Positions 35,062 to 44,729 of a stretch of DNA of 60,448 bases are shown here, in pieces. Below the pieces are notes generated by a model, which saw only the letters and a program-made list of their open reading frames with translations, was not told where the DNA came from and searched no databases. The translations under genes were made by a program, and so were the position numbers. The stretch spans positions 1-60,448 of the forward strand of contig JANQLO010000041.1 of assembly GCA_028280505.1 (NCBI GenBank). Direction: 5' to 3'. Position 1 is the stretch's first letter, and each line of letters begins with the position of its first letter. The DNA is from Chromatiales bacterium. Its GTDB lineage: Bacteria > Pseudomonadota > Gammaproteobacteria > Chromatiales > Chromatiaceae.

Positions 35062-35889
35062 ATGACACAAGGACTACCGGAACTGAATCTGAACGATTGG
35101 CGTCCGACCCGCGACAGCTTGCACCGACTTGCCCGTATCGTCGGCAAGGTCCGTGCCGCGCATATGCCGCACGCCAAACACTGGTGGCATATCACCTTGT
35201 ACGTCACGACGCGTGGTCTGACGACGAGCAGTTTCCCGGCAAACGGGCAGAATCTCGCATTGACTCTCGATCTGAGGTCGCATGTGCTGTCGGTCGACAG
35301 CAGCGCGGGCTGGACGGCATCGCTCACCCTCATCGGTCAAGACGACCAGGTGATCTGCGCTTGGTTGGCGTCGGTATTCTCCGCGCAAGGACTGAATTGG
35401 GACCCGCAATGGCTGGATGGGCTCGAACGACAGCCCGATACGACCTACGATGCCAACGCGGCGATGCGTTTCATCGAGGTGCTCAACCGGCTCGATATGG
35501 GATTCAAGACCTTCAAGGCGGGTTTGCGGGAAGAGAGCAGTCCGGTCCAACTGTTTCCGCATCACATGGACCTGGCGGTCAACTGGTTTTCGGGGCGAAA
35601 GGTGCCGGGTGTCGATCCCGATGACGAGGAATCCGCCGACGAGCAAATGAATTTCGGATTCGTCACCGGTGACGGCTCGATCGGTGAGGCCTATGTTTAC
35701 GTCACGGCCTATCCGGCGCCGGAGGGCTGGTCCGATTTGGCGTTGATCGACGGTGCCTATTGGTTTACTGAAGGTTGGACCGGGGCCATTCTTCCCTATG
35801 CCGAATTGGCCGTATCCGATGCACCCGAGCGCCTATTGCAGAGTTTTTTGCAGGGACTGCACGCGCACGGTCGTGCCCTGATGAGGTGA
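35062..35889 (+). CDS. DUF5996 family protein
   Basis: A 275-residue soluble protein. The N-terminus (WRPTRDSLHRLARIVGKVRAAHMPHAKHWWHITLYVTTRGLTT) and the middle (LFPHHMDLAVNWFSGRKVPG) match the DUF5996 pattern, with repeated His/Trp residues (HAKHWWH; FPHHMD) that could bind metal. The function is not known. GAGG lies 10 bp before the ATG. It follows the antiporter by 21 bp and is convergent with the next gene, with only 5 bp between the stops. Confidence 0.8.
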   Translation: MTQGLPELNLNDWRPTRDSLHRLARIVGKVRAAHMPHAKHWWHITLYVTTRGLTTSSFPANGQNLALTLDLRSHVLSVDSSAGWTASLTLIGQDDQVICAWLASVFSAQGLNWDPQWLDGLERQPDTTYDANAAMRFIEVLNRLDMGFKTFKAGLREESSPVQLFPHHMDLAVNWFSGRKVPGVDPDDEESADEQMNFGFVTGDGSIGEAYVYVTAYPAPEGWSDLALIDGAYWFTEGWTGAILPYAELAVSDAPERLLQSFLQGLHAHGRALMR

Positions 35890-35894
35890 CGGGT

Positions 35895-36860
35895 CTAGAC
35901 ACTGTCGGCGCACAGATAACGCTGAAAACGCTCTTCCGGCATCCTGGCGACGATATAGGCGAGCAGGGCGATGACGACAATGGTGAAAATCAGGCGTGCG
36001 AACAATACGCCGGAGACATGACCGCCGAGCGCCATGATGAACAGCGTGTCTTCGATGATGCTGTGGCACAGGCACAGAAACGAGATCGACAGGAAGACAT
36101 CACGGCGCGATAGTCGTCCTGAGCGGGCCTCTTTGATAACCAGTGCGCCGCCATAGCTCAAGCCGAGCAGGAGACCGGACAGCGTCAGCGGCACGGCGGT
36201 CTCACCGATGCCGATCAATCTTAGAAAGGGCGCCAGCATTCGGCCGAGAAAGGCCGTGATCCCGGTTTTCTCCAAAACCTTCAGTACGACAATCAATGCG
36301 AGCAGGATGAGAAAGATCGTCGCCAGGGTCTGAAGGCTGTCGACGGTCCAAGGTATCCAGCCTGCGTCTTTATCGCTGGCGGGCAGCCAGGCGATATCGA
36401 CGGGCGCTTGCAGCATGTCCAGCGCAGCATAGCTATGGTGCAGGATGAAACCCAGTAGGATGGCCGAGATGATCCGTAGCGCCGAGGTAAACCAGAAGCT
36501 CGGCCCGGCCAGTTGTGCAATGCGTTGTTCGACCGGGATGGCATGCGCCATTAGCATCATGGTACCCAACACGGTGGCGTCGGCTACCGTGAGCGGCGAG
36601 TTCGGCAGCAAGGTGACCAGCGCGGCCGCCCCGGCATAGATGTTGATCAACAGCGCCGTTACCCAGACGATACCCATCTCGCCGGGAAGGCCTACCAGGG
36701 TCATGACCGGCGCGAATCCGCTGGCGATGCTCTCGACCGCCCCGAGATCGGCAGCGATTTTTACCGCGATCATCACCGGGACCATGACCTTGACGAGGGT
36801 CCAATAGAGTTCCCAGGTTTCGCTCAACAGGGCTTTGCCGGACTTCGCCAGGCGGGTCAT
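35895..36860 (-). CDS. Nucleoside-recognition (Gate) domain membrane protein
   Basis: A 321-residue membrane protein of the Gate/nucleoside recognition family (SpmA/SpmB, FeoB and NupC gate-like). It has two related halves: VKVMVPVMIAVKIAADLGAVESIASGFAPVMTLVGLP near the N-terminus and LKVLEKTGITAFLGRMLAPFLRLIGI after residue 200, then SGLLLGLSYGGALVIKEAR and LSISFLCLCHSIIEDTLFIMALGG. Substrate and direction are not known. It is transcribed alone on the minus strand, convergent with DUF5996; about 200 bp without a gene separate it from the cytochrome gene. Confidence 0.82.
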   Translation of the reverse strand: MTRLAKSGKALLSETWELYWTLVKVMVPVMIAVKIAADLGAVESIASGFAPVMTLVGLPGEMGIVWVTALLINIYAGAAALVTLLPNSPLTVADATVLGTMMLMAHAIPVEQRIAQLAGPSFWFTSALRIISAILLGFILHHSYAALDMLQAPVDIAWLPASDKDAGWIPWTVDSLQTLATIFLILLALIVVLKVLEKTGITAFLGRMLAPFLRLIGIGETAVPLTLSGLLLGLSYGGALVIKEARSGRLSRRDVFLSISFLCLCHSIIEDTLFIMALGGHVSGVLFARLIFTIVVIALLAYIVARMPEERFQRYLCADSV

Positions 36861-37063
36861 TCGGATGCTCCGGCTTTACCTTTTGGCCTGTTGCTTACTG
36901 CGCCGAAGGTTCATGGGGATGCGCTTTCGATCGTTCTGGATTAAGGCGGAAATTTGGACCGGTATTGTTTACACCGGCGCGAATCTGATGCTCGGCGGCA
37001 GGTATCTGGCCGGGCAACTGGAATATGCCGTTGGATGACCTACCGCCAAGCGACTCGAGCGAT

Positions 37064-37381
37064 TTACATCGCCATGATCCAGGCGACGAGCTTACCGATT
37101 TCGTCGTCGCTCAGGGTCGGTTGAGGTGGCATGGGAATCTGGCCCCAATCGCCTACACCGCCATTACGAACCTTGCCGGCGAGTATGGTTGCGGCATCGG
37201 CATTGTCCTTGTATTTCGCGGCAACCTCTTTGTATGCCGGACCAACTACTTTGACCTCCAGTTGGTGACAAGCCATGCAGCCTTTGCTCTGGGCGAGCGC
37301 CTGATCCGCGTGTGCGGCGGATCCTGCAAACATACTCAGGGTAACCAGTGCAAGACCAATCCGGCTTTTGTTACTTTTCAT
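37064..37381 (-). CDS. Class I cytochrome c (c5/c551-552-like)
   Basis: A 105-residue periplasmic monohaem cytochrome. Signal peptide: MKSNKSRIGLALVTLSMFAGSAAHA. The haem site is CMACH (C35, C38, H39) and the distal methionine lies in QIPMPPQP near residue 84; VVGPAYKEVAAKYKDN is the usual loop after the haem site, and LVAWIMAM the C-terminal helix. It carries electrons in the periplasm, for example to a terminal oxidase. The frame stays open upstream, but the ATG at 37381 is fixed by GAGGAG and the signal peptide. Monocistronic by position; 350 bp without genes lie upstream. Confidence 0.93.
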   Translation of the reverse strand: MKSNKSRIGLALVTLSMFAGSAAHADQALAQSKGCMACHQLEVKVVGPAYKEVAAKYKDNADAATILAGKVRNGGVGDWGQIPMPPQPTLSDDEIGKLVAWIMAM

Positions 37382-37735
37382 CGACGATATCTCCTCAAAT
37401 AGCGAGTCGGTTGGAAGAACCGGCAATAGTATATGGAAATTGCTGAATTGGCGCTGAACCGAATAAAACTTTTGATCTCGTGAGGCAAAAATGGCCTCCG
37501 GGCACGTCATTTTTCGATTTTTTCGATGGAAAAACGGGGTTTATTGAGAATTTCGACGGGTAAGTCGTGTGACTGTTCAATACAAGCACCGAGTTGGTTT
37601 GGCGCCTGATATCGCTTTTGGGAAAAGCTATCGCATCACAACGGTCGTCCCGTACGTCCCGTCGACCAGACCGGTGATGAGACCATGAGGGCGTTGCACT
37701 GCGGCTTTGTCGTCGAAAACGGGTTATCGTATAAC
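37382..37735. other. Gap upstream of the cytochrome gene
   Basis: 354 bases without a supported gene. It should contain the cytochrome promoter on the minus strand and the 3' region of the helical-protein gene; I see no clean terminator or operator. Confidence 0.4.
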
Positions 37736-38434
37736 TCAGGTCTCGGCAAGGGGCAGCGACTGAGTCGTCAGTCGTTGAAAGGATGAATCGACACCTTTCA
37801 GCCACTCGATCAAGGCCTCTTCGGTTTGTTCCGGTTTATCCCAACGCCGAAGTCCCTCCCTGGCGGTGGTGTGGGTGAGAAACACCATTTCCTTAGTGAG
37901 CATATCGAGTTCGGACAATGCGTGTGCGTCATTGCCGGTGAATTCCAGGAATTTTGTCGGTGCGGCGAGATCGATGCCCGAACGTTTGATCATCGCGCCG
38001 ATGCGTCCCATCCGGCCGGATAAGAAGGTGCCGGCGTCTTGTTTGTTTACGGTGTCGATGGTTTGAACACCGAGTAAGGTTTCGGCCAGCAGATTGAGAC
38101 GTTGCTCAAGCACGCCTTTGTTTGTCGTTGCTTCTATCGGTGCGACAGTTTCGCCTTTTTCGATACGGTTTGCCGCTTCCAACAGGGGCATAATGAATTC
38201 GTTACCGAAACGTTCGGTATTGAAATTCAGGATATCGGATACCGAAGACGTGCCCGCTATGCCCTTGTGTTGCTCCAGACGAATGACGCTGAGTAATTCA
38301 GCAGTGCCGAGAAGGCGTGCGGCAGGCAGAATCGCATTACCCGAAAGACCTTTTTCGAGACGGTTTCGGACGGCGCGAGTGCAACCGGTTCGTTTTATGC
38401 GTTCTCGGCCGCCAGACCATCGGTGCTCATCCAA
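37736..38434 (-). CDS. Helical protein related to NIT-type sensor bundles, overlapping the GGDEF/EAL gene
   Basis: Up to 232 residues, all helical in character. The segment ARLLGTAELLSVIRLEQHKGIAGTSS recalls the L-x-x-L-Q-x-(H/E)RG-motif helices of nitrate/nitrite-sensing (NIT) domains and related small bundle proteins; this is a weak similarity seen by eye. There is no membrane segment. The start is uncertain: the frame opens with TTG at 38434 inside the end of the GGDEF/EAL gene, and no ATG or GTG occurs before the conserved part begins, so the true start may be a rare codon soon after 38395. Cotranscription with the sensor gene is nearly certain, and a partner role in its signalling is likely (inference). 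Confidence 0.6.
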   Translation of the reverse strand: MDEHRWSGGRERIKRTGCTRAVRNRLEKGLSGNAILPAARLLGTAELLSVIRLEQHKGIAGTSSVSDILNFNTERFGNEFIMPLLEAANRIEKGETVAPIEATTNKGVLEQRLNLLAETLLGVQTIDTVNKQDAGTFLSGRMGRIGAMIKRSGIDLAAPTKFLEFTGNDAHALSELDMLTKEMVFLTHTTAREGLRRWDKPEQTEEALIEWLKGVDSSFQRLTTQSLPLAET

Positions 38435-41367
38435 GCCTCGAATTCGGCAGCGGGCATGGGCGAGTTGAACAGATAGCCTTGGTAGAAATGGCAGCCTCGT
38501 TCTTTCAGAAAGCCGAATTCGTCTTTGCTTTCGACGCCTTCGGCAATGACTTCCACATCCATGATTTGCGCCATGGACAATATGGTCTCGACCACCGCTG
38601 CATCTTGAGGGTCTTGGTTGACGTCACGGACGAAGGACTGATCGATTTTGAGTACGTCCAGCGGTAACTGTTTTAAATAGGCCAGCGATGAATAGCCGGT
38701 GCCGAAGTCATCCAACGCGATACCTACCCCGAGATCTTTCAGCGCACTCATCTTACGAATGACGTCGTCAATATTGTCTATCGCGATGCCTTCGGTCAGT
38801 TCGAGTTCCAGTCGTAAGGGAAGGGGGTGATCGGTACCGATGAGTTCACGCACCAAGTCTACGAAGTCGGGCTGGTGGAATTGCTTCGGGCTAACGTTGA
38901 TGGCGAGCCGAGACAGGTCGTTTAACTTGCCTGTGGCTGCCCAGCGCCTGGCTTGTGCACAGGCCTCTCTGAATACCCATTCGCCGAGTTCGATGATGAG
39001 ACCGGTATCTTCGGCAACCGGGATGAATTCGGCGGGACTGATGATGCCTCTTTCGGGATGTTTCCACCGAGCGAGTACTTCAGCGCCAATCGGGCGCCCG
39101 CCCATGTCGACCTGTGCCTGATACGCTAATGATAGCTCGTTGCGCTTGGTAATATCGCGTAGCTCGCGTTGTAGAAACAGTCGTGTGTCAGCCGCGGCCT
39201 GGAGGTTTGGCTGGTAGAAGCACACACGATTTCGCCCTTGGGTCTTGGCGGCATACATGGCCGTATCGGCGTGCTTCATGATTTCGTCGCAGTCGGCAAT
39301 GTCGTGCTTGAGCAACGCGATGCCGATGCTGGCCGTTAGCTGGTAGGTCAGACCGTTGAGTTCGTATGGCTGGTTGATACAAAGCCTCAGTTTTTCGGCG
39401 ACGGTACTGGCGTGCTGGCTGATATCGTCTTCGTCGTTGCCGATTGCGGGCAGCAGAACCACAAACTCGTCACCGCCGATGCGGGTCACCGTATCCCCTT
39501 CACGCAATGTGTCGAGCAATCGGGTGGCGACTTGCATCAACAGTTCATCTCCGACCGAATGTCCGAGACCGTCGTTTATCGTTTTGAAATGATCCAGGTC
39601 GATGAACAACACCGCGCCATGCAAATGGCGTCGTTTGACGATGGCGAGCTCTTGTCTTACCAGATCCTGCAGCAATCGGCGGTTGGCGAGGCCTGTCAGG
39701 GCATCACGATAGGCTTGGTCTTCCAGGGCTATTTCGATCTTACGACGGAAAATGCCGGCGCCAAGTACATCGGCGATTTTTTGCGCGAATAGCCGGCATG
39801 ATGCGCTGACACAATACTCATGCGTGACGTGTAGTGAGAGGGTGCCGAGGCGGGTACCTCCTCCGTATATGTGCGCCTGGCAAACATCGATTGCGTGTGT
39901 GCCGTTTGTGGTGTATCCACCTTCTTCGATCAGGATTTCCGAAGGGCCGTACCTCGCGGTCAGTATATTTTCACCGGGTAGGCCCGATGCGTTCTCCCGT
40001 CGTATCTCCGCTCGCCCGTCGAAATCCATCCAGTCCATGGATGCGAGCAGGGTGTGTAACGATTTCCTAATGTATTCGTCCAAACCTAATGGCGACACGG
40101 CCAGGCGCAACAGTTCGGCGACAGCCTGATCTTCGGCGGTTTTGCGCTGCCGGTCGGTAACGTCTCGTATACTCGCTACGAAAACTTTGCTTTCCTCTTT
40201 CGAGCCCATGCCGAGACTTAATTCGATCGGAAACGTTTCGCCGCCGCGCCGCCGAGCGATCAAATCGATAGGGCCGTGGTCTATCATTCGACTGTCGCCA
40301 TCTTGCATGTAGCGATTGAATCCCGTTAAGTGAGCGGCCCGCATGTTGTCGGGTATCAATATCGAAACGGGCAGTCCTTTAACTTCTTTCTCCGAGTAGC
40401 CGAACATTTGTTGTGCAACCGGATTGAATAGACGAATGCGGCCTTCGTGATCACCCATGACGATTGCGTCCTGGGCGCATTGCACAACGGTGCGTTGAAG
40501 TTCTTCCCGCTCACGTAGCTGGTGCTCGCGTTGCTGGACCGTATCGGCCATGGTATTGAAGCTGTCGGCAAGCTGCGCCATTTCGTCTTTGCCGGTTACT
40601 TTCACGGATTGCCCGTATTCTCCACGGCCCACTAGAGCAGCGGCGCGTTGCAGTCGCTCCAGACGGCCGGTAAATCCGAGATGCAGCCCCGCGCCGATGA
40701 GCAGGAAGATGATCACGAACAGTACGCTGTGGTGTAGTAGTGCATCTCGACGATGCGCAGCGATACGTGCATCGATTTGAGATGCGGGCATCTTGATGCT
40801 CATCAAGCCGCGAAGTTCACCGACTCGGTAGTCGAAGCCATCGTCGTATCTTGCTCTTACACTGGGCGGTGCATCGGCCGAAGGACCATGGCAGCTGAGA
40901 CAATGGGTTTTTATCCAAAGCGGTGCGGCGAGATGATAATAAAGAATGCCATTGTCATCGCGATAGGGAACAAATCGTTCCTTGACTTCGGGGTTCTTTC
41001 GAAAGTACCGGATCGCCTCTAGTTCGACACGGTCTGCCCGATTGGCATCGTTGCGGGCACGATCGCTGACGGTTCTGAATATCGTGCCGTTGTTGGACAG
41101 TTCTCGGAATTTGTCGGCGATATCCGACATGGCATGGGCCGGAAGCAGGCCGATGGTGTCATCGTCGACCGGTAGTCCACTCGCCAGGAATTCCTTTTGA
41201 TAGACGTCGCGTAACGCGATGATCAGTGTTTGCAGGTCACTGGCGTTTGCGCGCAGCTCCTGTTCGAATTCAGCGCGTACCCGTAAGGTGTCGTTGTACA
41301 ACACCACGGCCAATGAACCAGCTAGTACGAGCCCGATCCCCAGGTAGATTTTGGCGGAAAGTCTCAC
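38395..41367 (-). CDS. Haem-type DUF3365-HAMP-PAS-GAF-GGDEF-EAL cyclic-di-GMP protein
   Basis: A 990-residue inner-membrane sensor. Order: membrane helix (about 7-24); periplasmic DUF3365 domain (30-205) with a c-type haem motif CLSCH (C156, C159, H160); second helix (213-231); HAMP (235-285); PAS (290-405, FGYSEKEVKG); GAF-like region (425-545); GGDEF domain (550-715) with an intact GGDEF at 631-635 and an inhibitory-site RxxD not obvious; EAL domain (725-985) with EVL at 763-765 in place of EAL, a common active variant, and DDFGTGYSSLAYL. It probably senses a redox or gas ligand through haem and sets c-di-GMP. Either or both enzymatic halves could be active. The next gene overlaps its end by 40 bp. 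Confidence 0.93.
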   Translation of the reverse strand: MRLSAKIYLGIGLVLAGSLAVVLYNDTLRVRAEFEQELRANASDLQTLIIALRDVYQKEFLASGLPVDDDTIGLLPAHAMSDIADKFRELSNNGTIFRTVSDRARNDANRADRVELEAIRYFRKNPEVKERFVPYRDDNGILYYHLAAPLWIKTHCLSCHGPSADAPPSVRARYDDGFDYRVGELRGLMSIKMPASQIDARIAAHRRDALLHHSVLFVIIFLLIGAGLHLGFTGRLERLQRAAALVGRGEYGQSVKVTGKDEMAQLADSFNTMADTVQQREHQLREREELQRTVVQCAQDAIVMGDHEGRIRLFNPVAQQMFGYSEKEVKGLPVSILIPDNMRAAHLTGFNRYMQDGDSRMIDHGPIDLIARRRGGETFPIELSLGMGSKEESKVFVASIRDVTDRQRKTAEDQAVAELLRLAVSPLGLDEYIRKSLHTLLASMDWMDFDGRAEIRRENASGLPGENILTARYGPSEILIEEGGYTTNGTHAIDVCQAHIYGGGTRLGTLSLHVTHEYCVSASCRLFAQKIADVLGAGIFRRKIEIALEDQAYRDALTGLANRRLLQDLVRQELAIVKRRHLHGAVLFIDLDHFKTINDGLGHSVGDELLMQVATRLLDTLREGDTVTRIGGDEFVVLLPAIGNDEDDISQHASTVAEKLRLCINQPYELNGLTYQLTASIGIALLKHDIADCDEIMKHADTAMYAAKTQGRNRVCFYQPNLQAAADTRLFLQRELRDITKRNELSLAYQAQVDMGGRPIGAEVLARWKHPERGIISPAEFIPVAEDTGLIIELGEWVFREACAQARRWAATGKLNDLSRLAINVSPKQFHQPDFVDLVRELIGTDHPLPLRLELELTEGIAIDNIDDVIRKMSALKDLGVGIALDDFGTGYSSLAYLKQLPLDVLKIDQSFVRDVNQDPQDAAVVETILSMAQIMDVEVIAEGVESKDEFGFLKERGCHFYQGYLFNSPMPAAEFEAWMSTDGLAAENA

Positions 41368-41518
41368 ACGACTGTCCCTGGTTTTGACAAAAACCTGTTC
41401 AGCTCCAGCTCTCCTTGCTGTTTGCCGGCATTGGGGCAGCCGAACTCATCCGATCCGCCCGAGTGCTGTAAGCGTGTATCGGCTGGGAATCAGGTGACTT
41501 TATTAAGTTTATATAAAC

Positions 41519-41593
41519 TGGTGGGCGCGGCTGGGTTCGAATCAGCGGTCTCTGCCGCGTGAAGGCAGTGCTTTCCCGCTCGGCTACGTGTCT
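41519..41593 (-). pseudogene. Decayed tRNA-Val(CAC) copy
   Basis: It aligns over all 75 nt with the intact tRNA-Val at 57019-57093 with 12 differences counted by eye, 11 of them transitions. The T-arm, 3' acceptor strand and CCA are preserved apart from one stem pair; the 5' acceptor strand (AGACACG against GGGCGCG) loses three pairs and the D stem two, while the anticodon CAC remains. It is unlikely to fold into a working tRNA and is best read as a pseudogene or an attachment-site copy. Confidence 0.75.
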
Positions 41594-42308
41594 CATGCGT
41601 TATAAGTCAAGAACTTATCTGCTCGGCTAATACATTTTTTGTGCGCAAAGAATCCATACACTCATCAATGCATGCATTATGTTGGCAAGCTACCAAAAGA
41701 AACTCAAGTCCGGGATCGGGACTACGGCCGGATTTGTCGTATCGACGAGACGACAGCCCATTTGGCAGACAGAAATCAGAATTCGACGCCATATTGGAAC
41801 CACCCGCAAAAGCACAGGCACGCCAATAAGTTTCAGGCGGGGCAGTGCGCCGCATTGAATCGCTGTTTTAACAAAATGCTCGTGTTCTGTTGTCGTTTGG
41901 GCGTTAGCGGAATCGTTCGAGTATTGCTCTATTATGTAGAGAAATTGCATGAATTAATTAACGTAAAAAAGATGCGTAATCCGGGTGAGTTGATTGTGCC
42001 GAGGGCGATCCATGACAAGAATCCGGAATTCCAGATCGGTGCGCTTCGAGAAGCTGGCGGCAAACCAGTGTTTCACATCTTCGGTGTCTTGGCGGAGTTT
42101 GGATACACGTTGATTTGAGAAAGTGGGAAGGCAGGGCTGGCTGTAGCGAGGGCCGCGAGACGAAGGGGGCGAAAACCAAAAAGGCGGTGGCGGAGCATTT
42201 TGAAGTGCCTTGTGTCATTACGAACGAGTCACTTACGGACCACCGTGGATGGCGTGACGAGCATTGATAACAGGTTCGCCCATCAGGAAATCGCCAACGT
42301 GGCGGCCC
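41594..42308. other. Gene-poor left flank of the island
   Basis: About 700 bases with no credible gene on either strand: frames are short, lack ribosome binding sites and match no family I recognise. The base composition is mixed, and the stretch probably consists of decayed mobile DNA. Confidence 0.45.
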
Positions 42309-43052
42309 CTAGGGACGAGTCGGAAATCTTCCCAGATGCCTGGCGAAAAATTTCGTGGCACTCTTAAGATGCCAGTAAAGAAACTTCAAATTTCTATGGC
42401 TTTCTCTCTGTGCATCGTGAATGGCGTGCGCATTCGCGCACTGAATAACACCATGAGCGTTTTTCCAGGATCTTAATGACAGATCTACATCTTCGTAATA
42501 GAGGTAATACGACTCATCAAATCCGTGGAGAGATCGATAATCGTCCGCCGTGATGAGAAGAAACATGCCGGCAGCCCAATCAGGATATATGTGATCGTTA
42601 CCAGAATCAGGGTATTCGTTTTTAAATCCAAAAAGAGTTTTCTTTATAAGCGCATATGGCGTGGGGAAGTACCGTACGGTATCCTGTTTGATCCCTTTTG
42701 AATCAAACACTCTCGGTGCCGCGATTGTAGCGCGTGAGTTCCGCAGGCATTCGACTAGTTTGGGAAATGGATTGTTTGTTAGACGAATATCTGGATTCAG
42801 TACGCAATAATAATCCGTATCACAATGCTTGAAAGCCTGGTTGTGATTTGCACCAAATCCTTTGGGGTGACTATTGTTAATGTTGACGATATTGATGTCC
42901 AAGTCGCTATCAACCGCAAAACCCCTGTTTTGGATGTTATGCGTGAGCACTACTTTTTCGATCATGCCGGAGAATTTTGAAATATCTTCCAGCAGGCCTG
43001 GCAACATCTCATCGTGATTATGGTTTATTATCGAGATAGTGATAGGTTTCAA
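42309..43052 (-). CDS. Glycosyltransferase family 2 (rhamnosyltransferase-like)
   Basis: A 247-residue GT-A enzyme: ITISIINHNHDEMLPGLLEDI at the N-terminus, a short beta strand with VNINNSHPKGFGANHNQAFKH, the nucleotide-sugar/metal motif LNPDIRL (NPD in the DxD place), then WAAGMFLLITADDYRSLHGFDESYYLYYEDVDLSLR, the acceptor-side block of WbbL-type rhamnosyltransferases. It would add a sugar to a lipid-linked glycan at the inner membrane. It is separated from the main glycan operon by an IS remnant and the methyltransferase gene, and its C-terminus (ARHLGRFPTRP) seems short, so slight truncation is possible. Confidence 0.85.
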   Translation of the reverse strand: MKPITISIINHNHDEMLPGLLEDISKFSGMIEKVVLTHNIQNRGFAVDSDLDINIVNINNSHPKGFGANHNQAFKHCDTDYYCVLNPDIRLTNNPFPKLVECLRNSRATIAAPRVFDSKGIKQDTVRYFPTPYALIKKTLFGFKNEYPDSGNDHIYPDWAAGMFLLITADDYRSLHGFDESYYLYYEDVDLSLRSWKNAHGVIQCANAHAIHDAQRESHRNLKFLYWHLKSATKFFARHLGRFPTRP

Positions 43053-43220
43053 AGCTACTTTCTTCGAGATATATTTTAGTCGATATTAGTCGCCCGTATA
43101 AAGGCCGGTCCGTACCGGTTGCCTGTTACCATAAAACCCGCGCGGTACCGCTTAACGTATTCTACAGCCGATGACTTTTTGTTGACAGCATGCTGGCTTG
43201 GGACCAAAGAGCAGGTCTGT

Positions 43221-43945
43221 TGTGACCTTTTCCCCGCAATGAGCACCACGACTCGGATGGGATTTCCCGATAATCGACTGATCAGGCAATCTCAAAATGA
43301 AAAAGCGCGACAGCCACGTTATGGGTACTTGCTACGGCGCGGCCTGCTTAAGGCTGGGGACTTGGTGGTCAACATGAAGCGTCAACCGGGGAAGGGCTGC
43401 AAGTGCGCACCGAGAAGCTGCAGCGTCCGCGTCTGCCGATGGAAGTGCCATCAGCGGCCAATCAGTATTGGTCAATGGAGGTTGTTGCCGATCAACTGAG
43501 CAATGGGCGTCGCTTCAGTGTGCTGCACGTCGTGGATGACTATTTGCGTGAAATGGTTGGCCAACTTGTCTTAACATTCATCTCGGGGCAGCCGGTTGCC
43601 CGCTTTCTCGATAACTGGCCGGCAGTTGCAGCTTGCCACCGATGATTGTCCGCGACGATGGCCCGGCGTTTACCGGCAAGGCAATGTTTTTCTGGGCGGA
43701 AGTACGTAACACCAGGCTTGGGTTCATCCGGCTTGGCAGGCCGACGCAAAACGCCTTTGTGGAAAGTCTCAATGGTAAGTTCCGGAACGCATGTCTGAAT
43801 CGGCACTCGTTCCGGTCATTCGATGCAGCACGCTGGGAAATCGAACAATAGCGAAAGCACAACAATACGTCAGACCGCACAGTGTCTTGGGCTGTCTGCG
43901 CCAGTGGAATGTGTAAAATGAGCGGCTTAAAGTAACCGACATCAC
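43221..43945 (+). mobile_element. Degraded IS3-family element, left copy (internal deletion)
   Basis: It begins with the same leader as the right copy (26 nt identical at 43261-43286 and 55782-55807 reversed) and the first codons of orfA (ATGAAAAAGCGCGACAGC at about 43297), then jumps at about 43314 into the middle of orfB. From there broken frames give YGYLLRRGLLKAGDLVVNMKR, then WSMEVVADQLSNGRRFSVLHVVDDY, then MIVRDDGPAFT and PTQNAFVESLNGKFRN, which are DDE integrase-core pieces of IS3 OrfB with several frameshifts. The 3' boundary near 43945 is judged from a weak inverted match to the left end. Transposition-incompetent. Confidence 0.8.
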
Positions 43946-44007
43946 ATCACCGAGATAAATCGTGTGAAAGATAATTTGCACTATCACGAATAAGAGTAGA
44001 AGTCACG

Positions 44008-44655
44008 ATGATTATATTAAAACGAATACTTAATAAGCTGAGATCGACACTCAATGCCATCAGGGGACCGGTTTTTGGCGAACAGAGATTTCCAACAGCG
44101 TACCAAAAGTATGTAGGCATGGAGGCGGCTGAATTTTTGCATGATAACTCCAAGGAGTTGGTGGAGATTCTAAAAGACAATCAGGTACTGTCTGGCGATG
44201 CCAAAGTATTCGAATTGGGTTCTGGTCCTGGTCGAAACCTCCACTATATTTTAAATGCATTTCCGAAAGTCAAATTATTTTGCAGCGATTTGAATAAAGA
44301 AGCATCTTTAGCCCATATGTCTTCACACGTCAGGGAAAATGTGGAATTTTTTGAGGGCGACTCTGAAGATATAGTCAAAAATAATGTGATCAAAGATATA
44401 GATCTTTTTCTTATTTCCGATCACTTGATGCATCTGCAATACGAAAAGGCCGATGAGGTCATAAAGTCCATCATTAGTCTATGGAGTCCACGCTACATAC
44501 TATTGAGAGAAATCAAGAGAGAATTTGAGGATATTAACCATCCAAGACTATATCATAACTATGATCAGCTCTTTGATGCTTATGAAAAGATCTTTCTGGG
44601 AAATAGCATGCAAGACCAAAGTTACTTTATTTGGCTGATCAAGAGGGTTGGCTGA
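44008..44655 (+). CDS. Class I SAM-dependent methyltransferase
   Basis: A 215-residue methyltransferase with motif I VFELGSGPGRNLHYIL (about residues 68-83), an acidic residue at the end of strand 2 (FCSDLNKEA) and later motif-like DIDLFLISDHLMHL. It has no signal peptide. AT-rich codon use agrees with the glycan cluster rather than the core chromosome. It lies on the plus strand just after the left IS copy, convergent with the 2-hydroxyacid dehydrogenase gene. In this context the acceptor is probably a sugar hydroxyl of the surface glycan (inference). No ribosome binding site is strong at the chosen ATG. Confidence 0.82.
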   Translation: MIILKRILNKLRSTLNAIRGPVFGEQRFPTAYQKYVGMEAAEFLHDNSKELVEILKDNQVLSGDAKVFELGSGPGRNLHYILNAFPKVKLFCSDLNKEASLAHMSSHVRENVEFFEGDSEDIVKNNVIKDIDLFLISDHLMHLQYEKADEVIKSIISLWSPRYILLREIKREFEDINHPRLYHNYDQLFDAYEKIFLGNSMQDQSYFIWLIKRVG

Positions 44656-44729
44656 GCATCTTTCCAGATTACGCAAACCGGTGGTCAGCAGTCGTTTTTC
44701 AGCACCAATATCGAATGCATGAGAATGCG

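Noticed and set aside
41958-42218. An 86-codon minus-strand frame in the island's left flank
   Set aside because: No start signal or recognisable motif, and other frames over the same DNA are equally open; treated as decayed DNA.
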